A model generated the notes under the pieces. That model ran no database searches. It was given only the letters and a program-made list of their open reading frames with translations, and was not told where the DNA came from. Below, piece after piece: positions 9,146-19,493 of a DNA stretch of 64,000 nt. The DNA lies in the NCBI GenBank assembly GCA_937888775.1, contig CALAQT010000146.1:6669-70668 (forward strand), given 5' to 3'. The position numbers were made by a program, and so were the translations under genes. Each line of letters begins with the position of its first letter. The stretch's first letter is position 1. The DNA comes from an uncultured Actinomycetes bacterium. GTDB taxonomy: Bacteria > Actinomycetota > Thermoleophilia > Solirubrobacterales > Solirubrobacteraceae.

Positions 9146-10147
9146 TTAACTCTTCAGCACGCGGCCGTAGTGACTCTCGTAGTAGTCGCGATACGCGCCC
9201 GAGCGAATCGACTCCCACCACCACTCGTTGTCCCGGTACCACCGCACCGTGCGCTCCAGCCCCTCCGCAAAGCGCGTCTGCGCCCGCCAGCCCAGGCCCT
9301 CCAGCTTGGCCGACGACAGCGAGTAGCGACGGTCGTGCCCGGGCCGGTCTGTCACGTACTCGATCAGCGAGTCGTCGGCTCCGGCCAGCTCCAGGATCCG
9401 CTTCACGACGACGAGGTTCTCGCACTCATCAGGACCACCGCAGTTGTACGCCTCGCCCGGGCTGCCGTGGGTCAATGCGTGACCGATGCCCCGTCCGAAA
9501 TCGTCTACGAACAGCCAGTTGCGTACCTGATGGCCGTCGCCGTAGACGGGCAGGCGATCGCCCGCGAACGCGTTGAGGATCATCAGCGGGATCAGCTTCT
9601 CCGGATACTGGCGCGGACCGTAGTTGTTAGATCCGCGGCAGATCACGGTCTCCAGCCCGTAGGTATGGAAGTAGCTGGAGACGAGCAGGTCGGCACCGGT
9701 CTTGGTCGCGCTGTAAGGGCTGGAGGGCGCCAGCGGCGATGCCTCGGTGAACGACCCGGTCTCGATCGAGCCGTACACCTCATCGGTGGAGACCTGCAGA
9801 TAGCGCAGGCCGCGTTGGCGCGCGGCCTCGAGCAGCACGTGCGTGCCCTGCATGTTGGTGACGATGAACCCCTCAGGGTCGGCGATCGAGCGATCGACGT
9901 GGGTCTCGGCGGCAAAGTTGACGATCGCCTCGGGCGGGTGGGGGCCGAGTGCTTGCGCGACCGCCGCCGGGTCCTCGATCGCCCCGTGCAGGAAGCGGAT
10001 CTCGGAGCTCACATCGCGCAGGTTCTCCAGCCGCCCCGCGTAGGTGAGCTTGTCGAGCACCGTGACCTCGTCGCCGTGCTCGGCCAGGCGCAGGCGCACG
10101 AACGTCGAGCCGATGAACCCCGCGCCCCCGCAGACCAGCAGTCTCAT
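9146..10147 (-). CDS. rmlB: dTDP-glucose 4,6-dehydratase
   Basis: Second enzyme of dTDP-L-rhamnose synthesis: NAD-dependent conversion of dTDP-glucose to dTDP-4-keto-6-deoxyglucose. The 333 residues show the extended-SDR nucleotide site GGAGFIG (7-13), the catalytic Thr121-Asp122-Glu123 (STDEVYG) and Tyr145-xxx-Lys149 (PYSATK), and the sugar-binding RGSNNYGPRQYPEKLIP segment. Its ATG overlaps the rmlD stop (ATGA). rmlA lies 18 kb away on the other strand and no rmlC is present in the window. Confidence 0.97.
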   Translation of the reverse strand: MRLLVCGGAGFIGSTFVRLRLAEHGDEVTVLDKLTYAGRLENLRDVSSEIRFLHGAIEDPAAVAQALGPHPPEAIVNFAAETHVDRSIADPEGFIVTNMQGTHVLLEAARQRGLRYLQVSTDEVYGSIETGSFTEASPLAPSSPYSATKTGADLLVSSYFHTYGLETVICRGSNNYGPRQYPEKLIPLMILNAFAGDRLPVYGDGHQVRNWLFVDDFGRGIGHALTHGSPGEAYNCGGPDECENLVVVKRILELAGADDSLIEYVTDRPGHDRRYSLSSAKLEGLGWRAQTRFAEGLERTVRWYRDNEWWWESIRSGAYRDYYESHYGRVLKS

Positions 10148-11049
10148 GCCGCCGCCGTCCGCTCACCAACGGTGGTCGCTGCCGGCGTCCCAACGCCCCC
10201 GGCATTGCGAGCCGCCAGATACCGCGCCAGGCCCGCGCGCCAGCCAGGCAGAGCCGGCGCCTGAGACCCGCGTTCGCTGCGCAGCACGCTATAGGCCGGC
10301 CGCGGGGCGGGGCGGGGAAACTCGGCGGTCGTCACGGGGACGACCTCGCAGTCGAGGCCGGCGGCGGCCACGATCTCCTGTGCGAATTCAAACCACGAGC
10401 ACTGCCCCCCGCCCGCGACGTGAAGGATCCCCGCCGGCGGATCAGCCGCGCCCGCGGCCAAGTCCACCAGCGCCGGGGCCAGATCGCCGGTGAACGTCGG
10501 GCAGCCTACCTGGTCTGCGACGACCGACAGTTGCTCGCGCTCGGCGGCAAGGCGCATGATCGTGGCCGGAAAGCAGGGTCCTTCGGTCCCGAACAGCCAC
10601 GAGGAGCGCACGATCGTGTGACGGCCGGGCGCCGCACTCGCCACGGCACGCTCGCCCTCGAGCTTGGACGCGCCGTATACCGACTGCGGCGCGACCGGGT
10701 CTGACTCGACATAGGGCTCGGTCTTGGTCCCGTCGAAGACGTAGTCGCTGGAGACGTGGACCGTCCATGCGCCGGCGGCCGCGGCGGCACGCGCCACGTT
10801 GCCCGCCCCGGCCCCGTTGACCGCGTGGGCGGCGTCAACGGCCTCCTGCGCGTCGTCGACGTTGGTCCAGGCGGCGCAGTTGACGACCACATCGGGCCGC
10901 ACTCCGCCGACCGCCGCAGCGACGGCCGCGGCTTGCGTGATGTCAAGTTCGGCGCGCGTGAGGGCGACGGTTTCGTGATCACCGGCGCGCGCCGCGGCGA
11001 GGACGTCGTGGCCAAGCATGCCGGCCGAACCCGTGATCAGGATGCGCAT
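10144..11049 (-). CDS. rmlD: dTDP-4-dehydrorhamnose reductase
   Basis: Last step of dTDP-L-rhamnose synthesis, the NADPH-dependent reduction of dTDP-4-keto-rhamnose. The product is 301 residues from ATG 11049 (MRILITGSAGMLG, with G7-G10-G13 as nucleotide site). The family motifs HVSSDYVFDG (98-107) and Tyr125-GAS-Lys129 are intact. The frame is open for 96 bases further upstream, but the N-terminal motif fixes this start. First gene of the minus-strand operon rmlD-rmlB-tetR-udgB-VOC. Confidence 0.95.
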   Translation of the reverse strand: MRILITGSAGMLGHDVLAAARAGDHETVALTRAELDITQAAAVAAAVGGVRPDVVVNCAAWTNVDDAQEAVDAAHAVNGAGAGNVARAAAAAGAWTVHVSSDYVFDGTKTEPYVESDPVAPQSVYGASKLEGERAVASAAPGRHTIVRSSWLFGTEGPCFPATIMRLAAEREQLSVVADQVGCPTFTGDLAPALVDLAAGAADPPAGILHVAGGGQCSWFEFAQEIVAAAGLDCEVVPVTTAEFPRPAPRPAYSVLRSERGSQAPALPGWRAGLARYLAARNAGGVGTPAATTVGERTAAA

Positions 11050-11270
11050 GGGGCGCGTAGGGTAGACGCAAACCCCGCGCCGGCGGTGCGGCGAGCCCGG
11101 TTCGAGCCTCTTTATGTGTGTAGTGTTTTTGTCAGGTGCACCCAAAGTTACGGCGCGATTTGAGTCTTGCCAGACCGCCGTGTGCGGGTCGCCGGCGCGG
11201 TTAGATTGCCGGTATCACCGGCCGATTTCGCATTCTGACGGTTCGCCAGACGGCTGCGCTCGCGGTCGCG
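11050..11270. promoter_or_regulatory. Divergent intergenic region rmlD / DUF2156 gene
   Basis: These 221 bases separate two divergent genes and must hold both promoters. The AT-rich patch at about 11110-11135 (TTTATGTGTGTAGTGTTTTTG) is the most likely core promoter region. No operator palindrome stands out. Confidence 0.4.
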
Positions 11271-12926
11271 GTGCTCAGCGTCGAATCGGTGCTCTCAGGT
11301 CTCGCGCGTACCGATCCCGGCCGCCAGCGGCTGTTCGGCCACCTGACGCCGCCGGACTTGCCGTCCGGAGCGCACGTGCTGGTGGTGCTGATCGGCCTGG
11401 CGATGTTGTCGCTGACGCCGAGGTTGTGGCGGGGTACGCGGACGGCGGTCTCGCTGGCGATCGTCGGCCTGGGCCTGCTGGCGGTGCTGAACATCGCCAA
11501 GGGCGACTATGACGAAGCGGCGGTCGAGATCTGCCTGGGCCTGCTGCTCGCGCTCGGCCGAGGCGAGTTCCCGGTCGGCTGCCGCAACCGTCCTCGGCTG
11601 ACGATCGTCTGCGCCGCCATCGCTGCCTGGGGACTGACTTACTGCGCGATGCTGGTGGCGCCGCTGGTCCCCGGCTCAGCTGGGCATGCGCTCACCGCGG
11701 CCCTTCACCACTCGATCGGACACGCGCTGCACTCCTCGGCTTCCCACCGGCAGCTGAGCGCGGACTGGTCCTCGGTGCTCGAGCTGCTGATCGCGTTCGC
11801 CGGCGGTATCTCGGTGCTGGCTATCCGCTCGCTGCTGAGTCCCGCCGGCGGCGGCAACGGTCACGCCGAGCATGAGTATCGCGCCGCCCGCGCGATCGTC
11901 GAGCAGTACGGCCAGGACTCGCTGTCGCCGTTCGTCGTGCGCCCTGACAAGGCGCTGCATTTCGCGGCCGGGGGTGTGCTGTCCTACCGGATGATCGGCG
12001 ACATCGCGATCGTCTCCAGCGACCCGGTGGCTCCCGCCGGCGCAGCCCCGGAGGTGCTGTCGAGCTTCCTCAGCCTGGCCCGCAAGCGCGGCTGGCAAAC
12101 CGCGCTGTGGGGGGTCTCGGCCCGCCACCTCCAGGCTTACCGGGCGCAGGGACTGCGGACACTATGCGTGGGCGAAGAGGCGTTCGTCGATCCGCGGCGG
12201 TTCACGCTGGAGGGCCGCTCGGTTCGCAAGCTGAGGCAATCGGTTCACCGCGTCGAGCGTCGCGGCTGGGAGATAGTCGTGCGAGAGGGCCGCGAGCTCG
12301 ACGCCGCCCTGGAAACCGAGATCGACGCCTTGGAGGAGGCATGGCGAGCGCGCCAGCCACGGCTGCTGGGCTTTGCGATGGGGATGGGTTCCTTTGACCC
12401 AGAGGTCCGGCCCGATGACCAGTACGTGCTGGCGCGCTCGCCCGAGGGCGAGCTGGCCGCGGTGATGCGCTTCGTCGCGCACTGCGGGAACCTGTCGCTG
12501 GACACGATGCGACGCGTCGGCGAGACGCCGAACGGACTCAACGAGGCGCTGGTGTGTCGCGCGCTGGAACTGGCGCGCGAGCGAGGGGTGCGGGAGGTCA
12601 GCCTCAACTACGCTGGCCTCGCCCACCTGGTTCGCGGCCTGCCGAGCCACCACCGCGTCCGCAGGTTCATGACGAGCCTGGTCATGACGACGCTGCGCCG
12701 ACGCTTTCAGATGGAGCGGCTGGTGCGCTTCAACGAGAAGTTCTCGCCCGAGTGGCGCCCCCGCTATCTCGTCTATGAGTCCCGTGGCAGTCTGCCGCGC
12801 ACGGTGACCCGCGTGCTGCAAGCCGAGGGCTATATCCCCCAGCGGCGCAAGCTCAGGCTGACACCAGGCTGGCGGACCCTGCCGCGGGTCGCCCCCCGCC
12901 CGCCGCAGGCCAAGCGCGCGGGCTAG
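11271..12926 (+). CDS. DUF2156 / MprF C-terminal-like membrane protein
   Basis: A 551-residue membrane protein. The N-terminal 200 residues hold about four or five transmembrane segments (for example AHVLVVLIGLAMLSL and LTIVCAAIAAWGLTYCAML). The C-terminal 340 residues match the phosphatidylglycerol lysyltransferase-type GNAT-fold domain of MprF/LysX proteins (LHFAAGGVLSYRMIGD, RKLRQSVHRVERRGWE, EVSLNYAGLA). A role in transferring an amino acid to a membrane lipid is plausible but unproven. It is much shorter than full MprF with its 14 membrane spans. GTG 11271 is taken as start; the frame is open 66 bases further back without a good start codon. Its TAG overlaps the GTG of the next gene. Confidence 0.85.
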   Translation: MLSVESVLSGLARTDPGRQRLFGHLTPPDLPSGAHVLVVLIGLAMLSLTPRLWRGTRTAVSLAIVGLGLLAVLNIAKGDYDEAAVEICLGLLLALGRGEFPVGCRNRPRLTIVCAAIAAWGLTYCAMLVAPLVPGSAGHALTAALHHSIGHALHSSASHRQLSADWSSVLELLIAFAGGISVLAIRSLLSPAGGGNGHAEHEYRAARAIVEQYGQDSLSPFVVRPDKALHFAAGGVLSYRMIGDIAIVSSDPVAPAGAAPEVLSSFLSLARKRGWQTALWGVSARHLQAYRAQGLRTLCVGEEAFVDPRRFTLEGRSVRKLRQSVHRVERRGWEIVVREGRELDAALETEIDALEEAWRARQPRLLGFAMGMGSFDPEVRPDDQYVLARSPEGELAAVMRFVAHCGNLSLDTMRRVGETPNGLNEALVCRALELARERGVREVSLNYAGLAHLVRGLPSHHRVRRFMTSLVMTTLRRRFQMERLVRFNEKFSPEWRPRYLVYESRGSLPRTVTRVLQAEGYIPQRRKLRLTPGWRTLPRVAPRPPQAKRAG

Positions 12927-13594
12927 TGGCTGCCACCGCAGGCAAGGTGCAGATCCGGCGGTTTGGCTATCACCGGCCCTTCGTGGCGCTGCTCGCGCTG
13001 GCCTGGTTGCTGACCGGGCTGCTGGGCGGCTACAGCTACTGGGAGTCCTACTACCAGCACCGCGGATTCCAGACCGTGGCGATGGTGCCCCACTCGCACC
13101 AGGGCCGGCTCCGCGACGTCCCCTTCTACTCGCCGGCGTTGCATCGCCAGGCCGACTACTACGTCTTCCTCCCGCCCGGTTATGACCCGACGCATCGTCG
13201 CTACCCGGTGTACTACCTGCTACACGGCAGCCCGGGGCGGCCACAGGTCTACATCGCGATCGCCAACATCAACATCCGCCTGGACAACCTGATCGCCGAG
13301 CACCGGATCAGACCGATGATCCTCGTGTTCCCTGATGGGCGGATCGGCGGGAGCACGTACTCCGACTCGGAATGGGCCAACACCCCCGCCGGCAACTACG
13401 AGAGCTACGTGCTCGAGGTCGTGCGCCAGGTCGACCAGCATTTCGCGGCGCTGCCCAAGCGCCAGGATCGGGTGATCGCCGGCTTCTCGGCCGGAGCCTA
13501 CGGCGCCACCAACATCGCGCTGCACAACCTGTCGGTATTCGGGAACCTGCAGTCCTGGTCGGGCTACTACAGCGAGACCCGTTCGGGCGTCTTT
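12926..13594 (+). pseudogene. Esterase (alpha/beta hydrolase), 3' end deleted
   Basis: The first 223 residues form the start of an esterase-D-like secreted or membrane-anchored hydrolase: a transmembrane/signal segment at 18-36, YYVFLPPGYDP, the oxyanion segment YYLLHGSPG and the nucleophile elbow GFSAGAYGATN (Ser188). Homology to the intact neighbour at 14869 is clear as far as LQSWSGYY and stops at about residue 223. The Asp and His of the triad would lie beyond. From about 13595 the DNA switches to the middle of a membrane transporter in another frame, leaving 43 missense codons before a stop at 13726. Probably an internal deletion that joined two genes. Confidence 0.8.
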
Positions 13595-14295
13595 TCGCCG
13601 TGGCGATCGCGCCGCTGTCCCTGGTTCAGGCATTCGCGGCCGGCGGACTGGCCCTATCGGTGCCGCTGTCAGCTGGGGTGTTCGGTCATCGGATCTCCCG
13701 GTCGCAGCTGGTCGCCGTGCTACTGATCGCCGGCTCGCTGGCAATGCTCCCGATCGCGTTCTCCTCCGCCCGGGACAGTCTGCATCCCGGCTTCATGGTG
13801 CAAGCCGCCGTGATCGCACTGGCGTTCGCGCTCGCGCTCGGCGACGCTCGATCCGCGGCGCTGAAGGCGGCCGCCGCAGGGATCAGCTACGGCGTAGCCG
13901 ACGCCGCGATCAAGGCCGTGTCGATCGGCTGGCGCGCTCACGGCGGCGGCGCCATCCTCTCGGGGTGGACCGCGCTTGCGATAGTGGCGACGTTCGGCGG
14001 CTTCCTCGCCTTCCAGGCCGCCCTACGCGGCGATGGCGCGATCGCGGCGATCTCGCTGATGAACGCACTGGCCGCGCTCGTGGCGCTCGGCTGTGGTGTG
14101 CTGGCGTTCGGAGAATCGCTAGGAAGCAGCCCGGCGGCCGTCGTCGCGCACCTGGTCGCGATCGCGGTGCTGCTCGGATGCGTCCCCGTACTGGCGGTCG
14201 CCCAGACGCAGATTGCGCAGGCCGGCGAGGCGCGAGCCAATCCCCTGACCCCGGGACGCCCGAGCCTGGCGGTGGGCCCGCGGACGGGCCCATAG
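13592..14295 (+). pseudogene. DMT/EamA-type transporter, 5' end deleted
   Basis: From about 13592 the frame ending at 14295 encodes about 230 residues of a drug/metabolite-transporter-like membrane protein. It begins inside an early helix (FAVAIAPLSLVQAF, then LALSVPLSAGVFG) and continues with about seven or eight membrane spans, including the family's late GVLAFGESLG segment. There is no start codon or RBS at the junction; the open frame upstream is a shadow of the esterase. The first membrane segment or two are missing. Its last 177 bases overlap a convergent membrane-protein gene. Confidence 0.75.
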
Positions 14296-14760
14296 CGCAC
14301 TGCCCGCCGCGAACAGCGCGCCCTCCAGCCAGGGTCCGAGGCCGGGGGTCCGATCGCTTAGTACGCTGCTGAAGGACAGGTTGCGCGCCAGGGCGTAGGA
14401 GGCCTGGGAGGCGAACAGCAGCACGATCAGCCCCAGCACGCCCACCAGCAGGGCGCGCCGCAGCGGGCTCACGCGCACCAGCGCCAGTCCGGCGGCGACA
14501 CCCGCCGGCAGCCACGCGATCACCACGCGCAGCAGCGGCTGGCCGTCAAAGCCCGCCAATTGCAGCAGCGGAAGCGAGTCCCCGACCCGAGGCCCGACGG
14601 CGAACCAACCCAGGCCGCGCAGGGCGTAGAGCCATCCGGCGCCGGCCAGCAGACCCGCCAGTGAGGCCAGGATCACTGTGCATGTGGATGTCATCGCGCG
14701 CGCCGCGCGCGATACACCGAACCTTTCGGCGGTCACCGACATACACGCGAGCATAGGCAC
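14119..14760 (-). CDS. Membrane protein of unknown function
   Basis: A 213-residue hypothetical protein with about four membrane segments between residues 28 and 150 (for example VILASLAGLLAGAGWLYAL, LLVGVLGLIVLLFASQASYAL, WLEGALFAAGSALW). The charged tail after residue 155 lies opposite the end of the DMT remnant and may be an artificial extension caused by the rearrangement there. The start is uncertain: GTG 14760, ATG 14754, ATG 14742 and ATG 14694 (MTSTCTVILASLAG) are all possible, none with a good RBS. No family recognised. Confidence 0.55.
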   Translation of the reverse strand: MPMLACMSVTAERFGVSRAARAMTSTCTVILASLAGLLAGAGWLYALRGLGWFAVGPRVGDSLPLLQLAGFDGQPLLRVVIAWLPAGVAAGLALVRVSPLRRALLVGVLGLIVLLFASQASYALARNLSFSSVLSDRTPGLGPWLEGALFAAGSALWARPRAHRQARASRGQGIGSRLAGLRNLRLGDRQYGDASEQHRDRDQVRDDGRRAAS

Positions 14761-14868
14761 TGCGGATGAGGTTCTCGTTAGGGCTCGCCAGCCCTGAGTC
14801 CGCGAGGGAATCGGGATGGTGGCGCAAGCTGACAGCGGCCTTACACCACGCTGTAAGAATCTCCCGGC

Positions 14869-15819
14869 ATGGGTAACGGGTCACGGGACGCCAGTCGGCC
14901 ACGTTCGCCTCGCCGTGCCGCTCGGCGCCGATCTGTGCGCCGGCGCCGCGCGCTGGTCGGCGTGGTCGTAGCCGCGGTGGCGAGCGTCGCGTTCGCCTCG
15001 GGCGCTGCCGTCGTGGTGGCCAGCAAGCCCGCCCGGCCGGCGTCTGCCTCGTCCGCCCAGACCGTTTCGATCACGTGCCGCTCGCCGTCTCTGGGCGGGA
15101 CGCTGCCGGCGATCGTCTACCTCCCCCCCGGTTATCACAACCCGTCGCGCCGCTACCGGGTGATCTACTTCCTCCACGGCCTCCCCGCCGACCCGAGCTC
15201 CTACACGCAGAACGCGTTCGTCGCCCAGGAGTTGGCCGGCAGTGGCCGACGGGCGATCGTGGTCGCACCTCAGGGAGCGCGGAATGACAACAGCGACCGG
15301 GAATACCTCGACTGGGGGCCCACCGAAAACTGGCCGCAGGCGATCGTGCACGACCTCACCCGCTGCATCGATGCGCGCTACCGCACGATCGCAAACCGCT
15401 CGGGCCGGGCCCTGATCGGCCTCTCCGCCGGCGGCTACGGCGCCTTCAACATCGGCCTGCGCAACCTCTCCACCTTCGCCGCCGTCGAGTCCTGGAGCGG
15501 CTACTTCGCGGCCACCGACCCAAGCGGCGACCACGTGCTCGACCTCGGTTCGGATGTCGCCAACGCGAACGCTGAGGTGCCGGATGGACACGACCTCAAG
15601 GCCGAGCTGGCCAAGTCGCCGTCCTTGCTGGCGTTCTACGTCGGCAACCAGGACTCACGTTTTCTGACGATGAACAAGGTGTTCGATCAGGAGCTCACCC
15701 AGAGCCAGATCCAGCACCTGTTCAGGATCTATCCCGGGGGGCACTCGGGCACCCTGTGGCGAACCGAGGCGCCGTCGTGGCTCGGCTACGCGCTCAACTA
15801 TCTGAGCCGGTCGGCCTAG
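14869..15819 (+). CDS. Secreted esterase (alpha/beta hydrolase, esterase-D-like)
   Basis: A 316-residue exported hydrolase. The long basic N-terminus (many Arg to residue 27) followed by a hydrophobic stretch (29-52) suggests export with a possible membrane anchor. The alpha/beta-hydrolase core is complete: YLPPGYH, IYFLHGLP, nucleophile elbow GLSAGGYG (Ser186), GNQDSR (Asp262) and GGHSGTLW (His292). Relatives include antigen-85-like and feruloyl-esterase-like proteins. It is a paralogue of the truncated esterase at 12926 and shares the block with the MprF-like protein, which suggests envelope-lipid or cell-wall ester metabolism (inference). Confidence 0.88.
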   Translation: MGNGSRDASRPRSPRRAARRRSVRRRRALVGVVVAAVASVAFASGAAVVVASKPARPASASSAQTVSITCRSPSLGGTLPAIVYLPPGYHNPSRRYRVIYFLHGLPADPSSYTQNAFVAQELAGSGRRAIVVAPQGARNDNSDREYLDWGPTENWPQAIVHDLTRCIDARYRTIANRSGRALIGLSAGGYGAFNIGLRNLSTFAAVESWSGYFAATDPSGDHVLDLGSDVANANAEVPDGHDLKAELAKSPSLLAFYVGNQDSRFLTMNKVFDQELTQSQIQHLFRIYPGGHSGTLWRTEAPSWLGYALNYLSRSA

Positions 15820-15878
15820 TGCTTCCGCCATAAGTACGGTCCGACCGAGAGTGGTTCCTGGCGGATGCCTGGGGCGCG

Positions 15879-16769
15879 TCAGCGGGCGTCGATCGTGACG
15901 CCGAGCCCGCGCAGGCGGATCTTGCCGGCGTCCGGGTAGTACACGCTGTCGCCCGCCACCCGCGTGCCGTAGACGAGATACTCCAGGCTCGCGTCCCACG
16001 GCCGGATCGCGTGGCACACGCCGGTGGCCGGCGGTCGCGCGATGACGCCCCCAGCGCGCAACGGATGCTCGAGGCCGCCGAGCGTGAGCGTGCCGTTCCC
16101 CGCCAACACGAAGAACAGCTCCTCCTCCAGCGCGTGGCAGTGAGCCGGCGCCCCGGCCGCGCCAGCCGGCAGGGTGACGTGGTTGAGCCCGGCCGCCACC
16201 GAGCCCGCCGCCTGGCCCAACGCTCTGACCTGCGCTCCGGGGAATGGTCGCGGCGCAACGTCGGCGAGCGCGACCACGTTGGACGGCCGGCTCGTGGCCT
16301 GGGGCCGGGTCAGGGCACCCGCCCGGGCCTCGGCCTCGAACGGGTGCGGCGCGTCCAGCGGCACCCAGCGCGGCCCGCACCACATGACCTCGGCGCGCGG
16401 CAGCCAGGTAATGCTGGTGTCGCTGCCGTTGCCGAACGCCAGCAGCTCGAGCCCGTGCTCGCCGGCCAGGAAGGTGTGCGCGTCCTCTCGCGGGCGATGC
16501 ACGACCACGTCGCCGGCGCCGACCGCACAGGCACGTTCGCCCTGCCAGCTGAGGCCGTCTCCCGCCAGGATGAAGAAGATCTCCTCCTCGTCGCCATGGA
16601 CGTGGACGGGCATCTGGCGCGCGCCGGCTGGCACCGAGTACAGGCTGGAACCGATTCGCGCCGCGCCCGCCGCCGCGGCGAGCCGTTGGCGCGTGAACGC
16701 CAGCTCACCGGCGCCGACGCTATGCGGCTCTATCTCGTCACGGTTGATCTGTGGTCGCGGCGCCGACAT
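15879..16769 (-). CDS. Bicupin protein
   Basis: A 296-residue protein with two cupin domains in tandem. Domain 1 (about 40-115) has VHVHGDEEEIFFILAGDG; domain 2 (about 195-270) has AHCHALEEELFFVLAGNG. Both therefore carry the HxH...E metal-binding pattern. No signal peptide. Bicupins include metal-dependent oxidases, decarboxylases and isomerases, so the reaction is unknown. It is transcribed divergently from the ATP-grasp cassette, 118 bases away. Confidence 0.85.
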   Translation of the reverse strand: MSAPRPQINRDEIEPHSVGAGELAFTRQRLAAAAGAARIGSSLYSVPAGARQMPVHVHGDEEEIFFILAGDGLSWQGERACAVGAGDVVVHRPREDAHTFLAGEHGLELLAFGNGSDTSITWLPRAEVMWCGPRWVPLDAPHPFEAEARAGALTRPQATSRPSNVVALADVAPRPFPGAQVRALGQAAGSVAAGLNHVTLPAGAAGAPAHCHALEEELFFVLAGNGTLTLGGLEHPLRAGGVIARPPATGVCHAIRPWDASLEYLVYGTRVAGDSVYYPDAGKIRLRGLGVTIDAR

Positions 16770-16887
16770 ATGGCCCGAAGGCTACGACTCGGTCCGGCGA
16801 CTACTCCACTTGGCCCACCAGCCCACCCTGCGGTTGTCCGAGTGCACGTAGCGGTGCAGGCCACGAACAGGTACACCTAGGGGTGCC

Positions 16888-18516
<1,629 letters not shown>

Positions 18517-19485
18517 GTGCTCGCCCGGATCGCGCAGGAGCTGTTCTGGCTCGGCCGAGACCTGACCCGGGCCGAGCACACCGCGCGGATCCTCGACGGG
18601 GCTTTTCACGCGGACGTCGCCGGGATGCCGGGCGATCGCGGGATCGCGCTGAGCTGGGAGGGTGTGCTGGCGAGCATCGGCGCCAAGCCGCCCGCACCCG
18701 GCGAGGAGGAAGCGGCCGTCCCCGATCCGCGGCCGCTGGGGCGCGCCGAGGTCGCCGAGCTGCTGACGCTCGACACCGACAGCCCGGCGTCGGTCGTCTC
18801 GTGCGTGGCCCGGGCTCGCGAGCGGGGCCGCACGCTGCGCGACGTGATCTCGACCGAGATGTGGGAGGCGCTGAACTCGTTCTATCTGCTGCTCGGCCGC
18901 TATGACCTGCCGGCCGCGCTGCAGACCGGGCCCTACTCGGTCTATCAGGAGGTCAAGGAGCGCTGCGCGCTGTTCTGGGGCCTGGTCGCCCGGACGATGC
19001 TGCGCGACGAAGGCCGCGCGTTCCTCGAAGCGGGAGGACGGATCGAGGAGGCCGACATGGTGTTGCGGATGTTGCGCGTGGCCGTGCCCAGCGGCTCGCT
19101 GGAGGGACACGAGGGCGAAGCGCTGGCGCTGCTGCATGCGGTGGGCGGCTTTCAGGCCTACCGGCGCGCGATTCGCCACGCTCCGACGGTCGGACCGGTG
19201 CTCGGCTTCCTCCTGTTCGAGAGCGCGTATCCGGGGTCCGTGGCGTCGTCGATCGGCGGGCTCAGCGAGGCGCTCTCGGCCGCTGACGCCTCCCCGCGCG
19301 CATCACCGCCCGTGCTGCGGCTGGGACGCCTGATCGCCGACCTGGAGCTCCAACGCCGTGCTCCCGACGCAGCGGGGCCGTTGGACGAGACGCTCGAGCG
19401 AATTCAAGAGGAGCTCGAACTGGTCGATCGGGATATCGACGCCCGCTACTTCGAGATTGCGGCCCTTGGGGCCGTACATCTGTAG
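18517..19485 (+). CDS. Alpha-E domain protein (DUF403)
   Basis: A 322-residue, largely helical protein starting LARIAQELFWLGRDLTRAEHTAR, the N-terminal signature of alpha-E proteins. Residues about 20-90 hold a variable linker; the conserved helices continue with EMWEALNSFYLL and the C-terminal IQEELELVDRDIDARYF. Alpha-E proteins always occur with ATP-grasp and transglutaminase partners and are proposed to act in an uncharacterised peptide modification pathway. GTG 18517 follows the ATP-grasp stop directly. Confidence 0.92.
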   Translation: MLARIAQELFWLGRDLTRAEHTARILDGAFHADVAGMPGDRGIALSWEGVLASIGAKPPAPGEEEAAVPDPRPLGRAEVAELLTLDTDSPASVVSCVARARERGRTLRDVISTEMWEALNSFYLLLGRYDLPAALQTGPYSVYQEVKERCALFWGLVARTMLRDEGRAFLEAGGRIEEADMVLRMLRVAVPSGSLEGHEGEALALLHAVGGFQAYRRAIRHAPTVGPVLGFLLFESAYPGSVASSIGGLSEALSAADASPRASPPVLRLGRLIADLELQRRAPDAAGPLDETLERIQEELELVDRDIDARYFEIAALGAVHL

Positions 19486-19493
19486 GTGGCGCC

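Noticed and set aside
11090..11110. tRNA T-arm-like GGTTCGAGCC
   Set aside because: No matching acceptor, D or anticodon stems around it.
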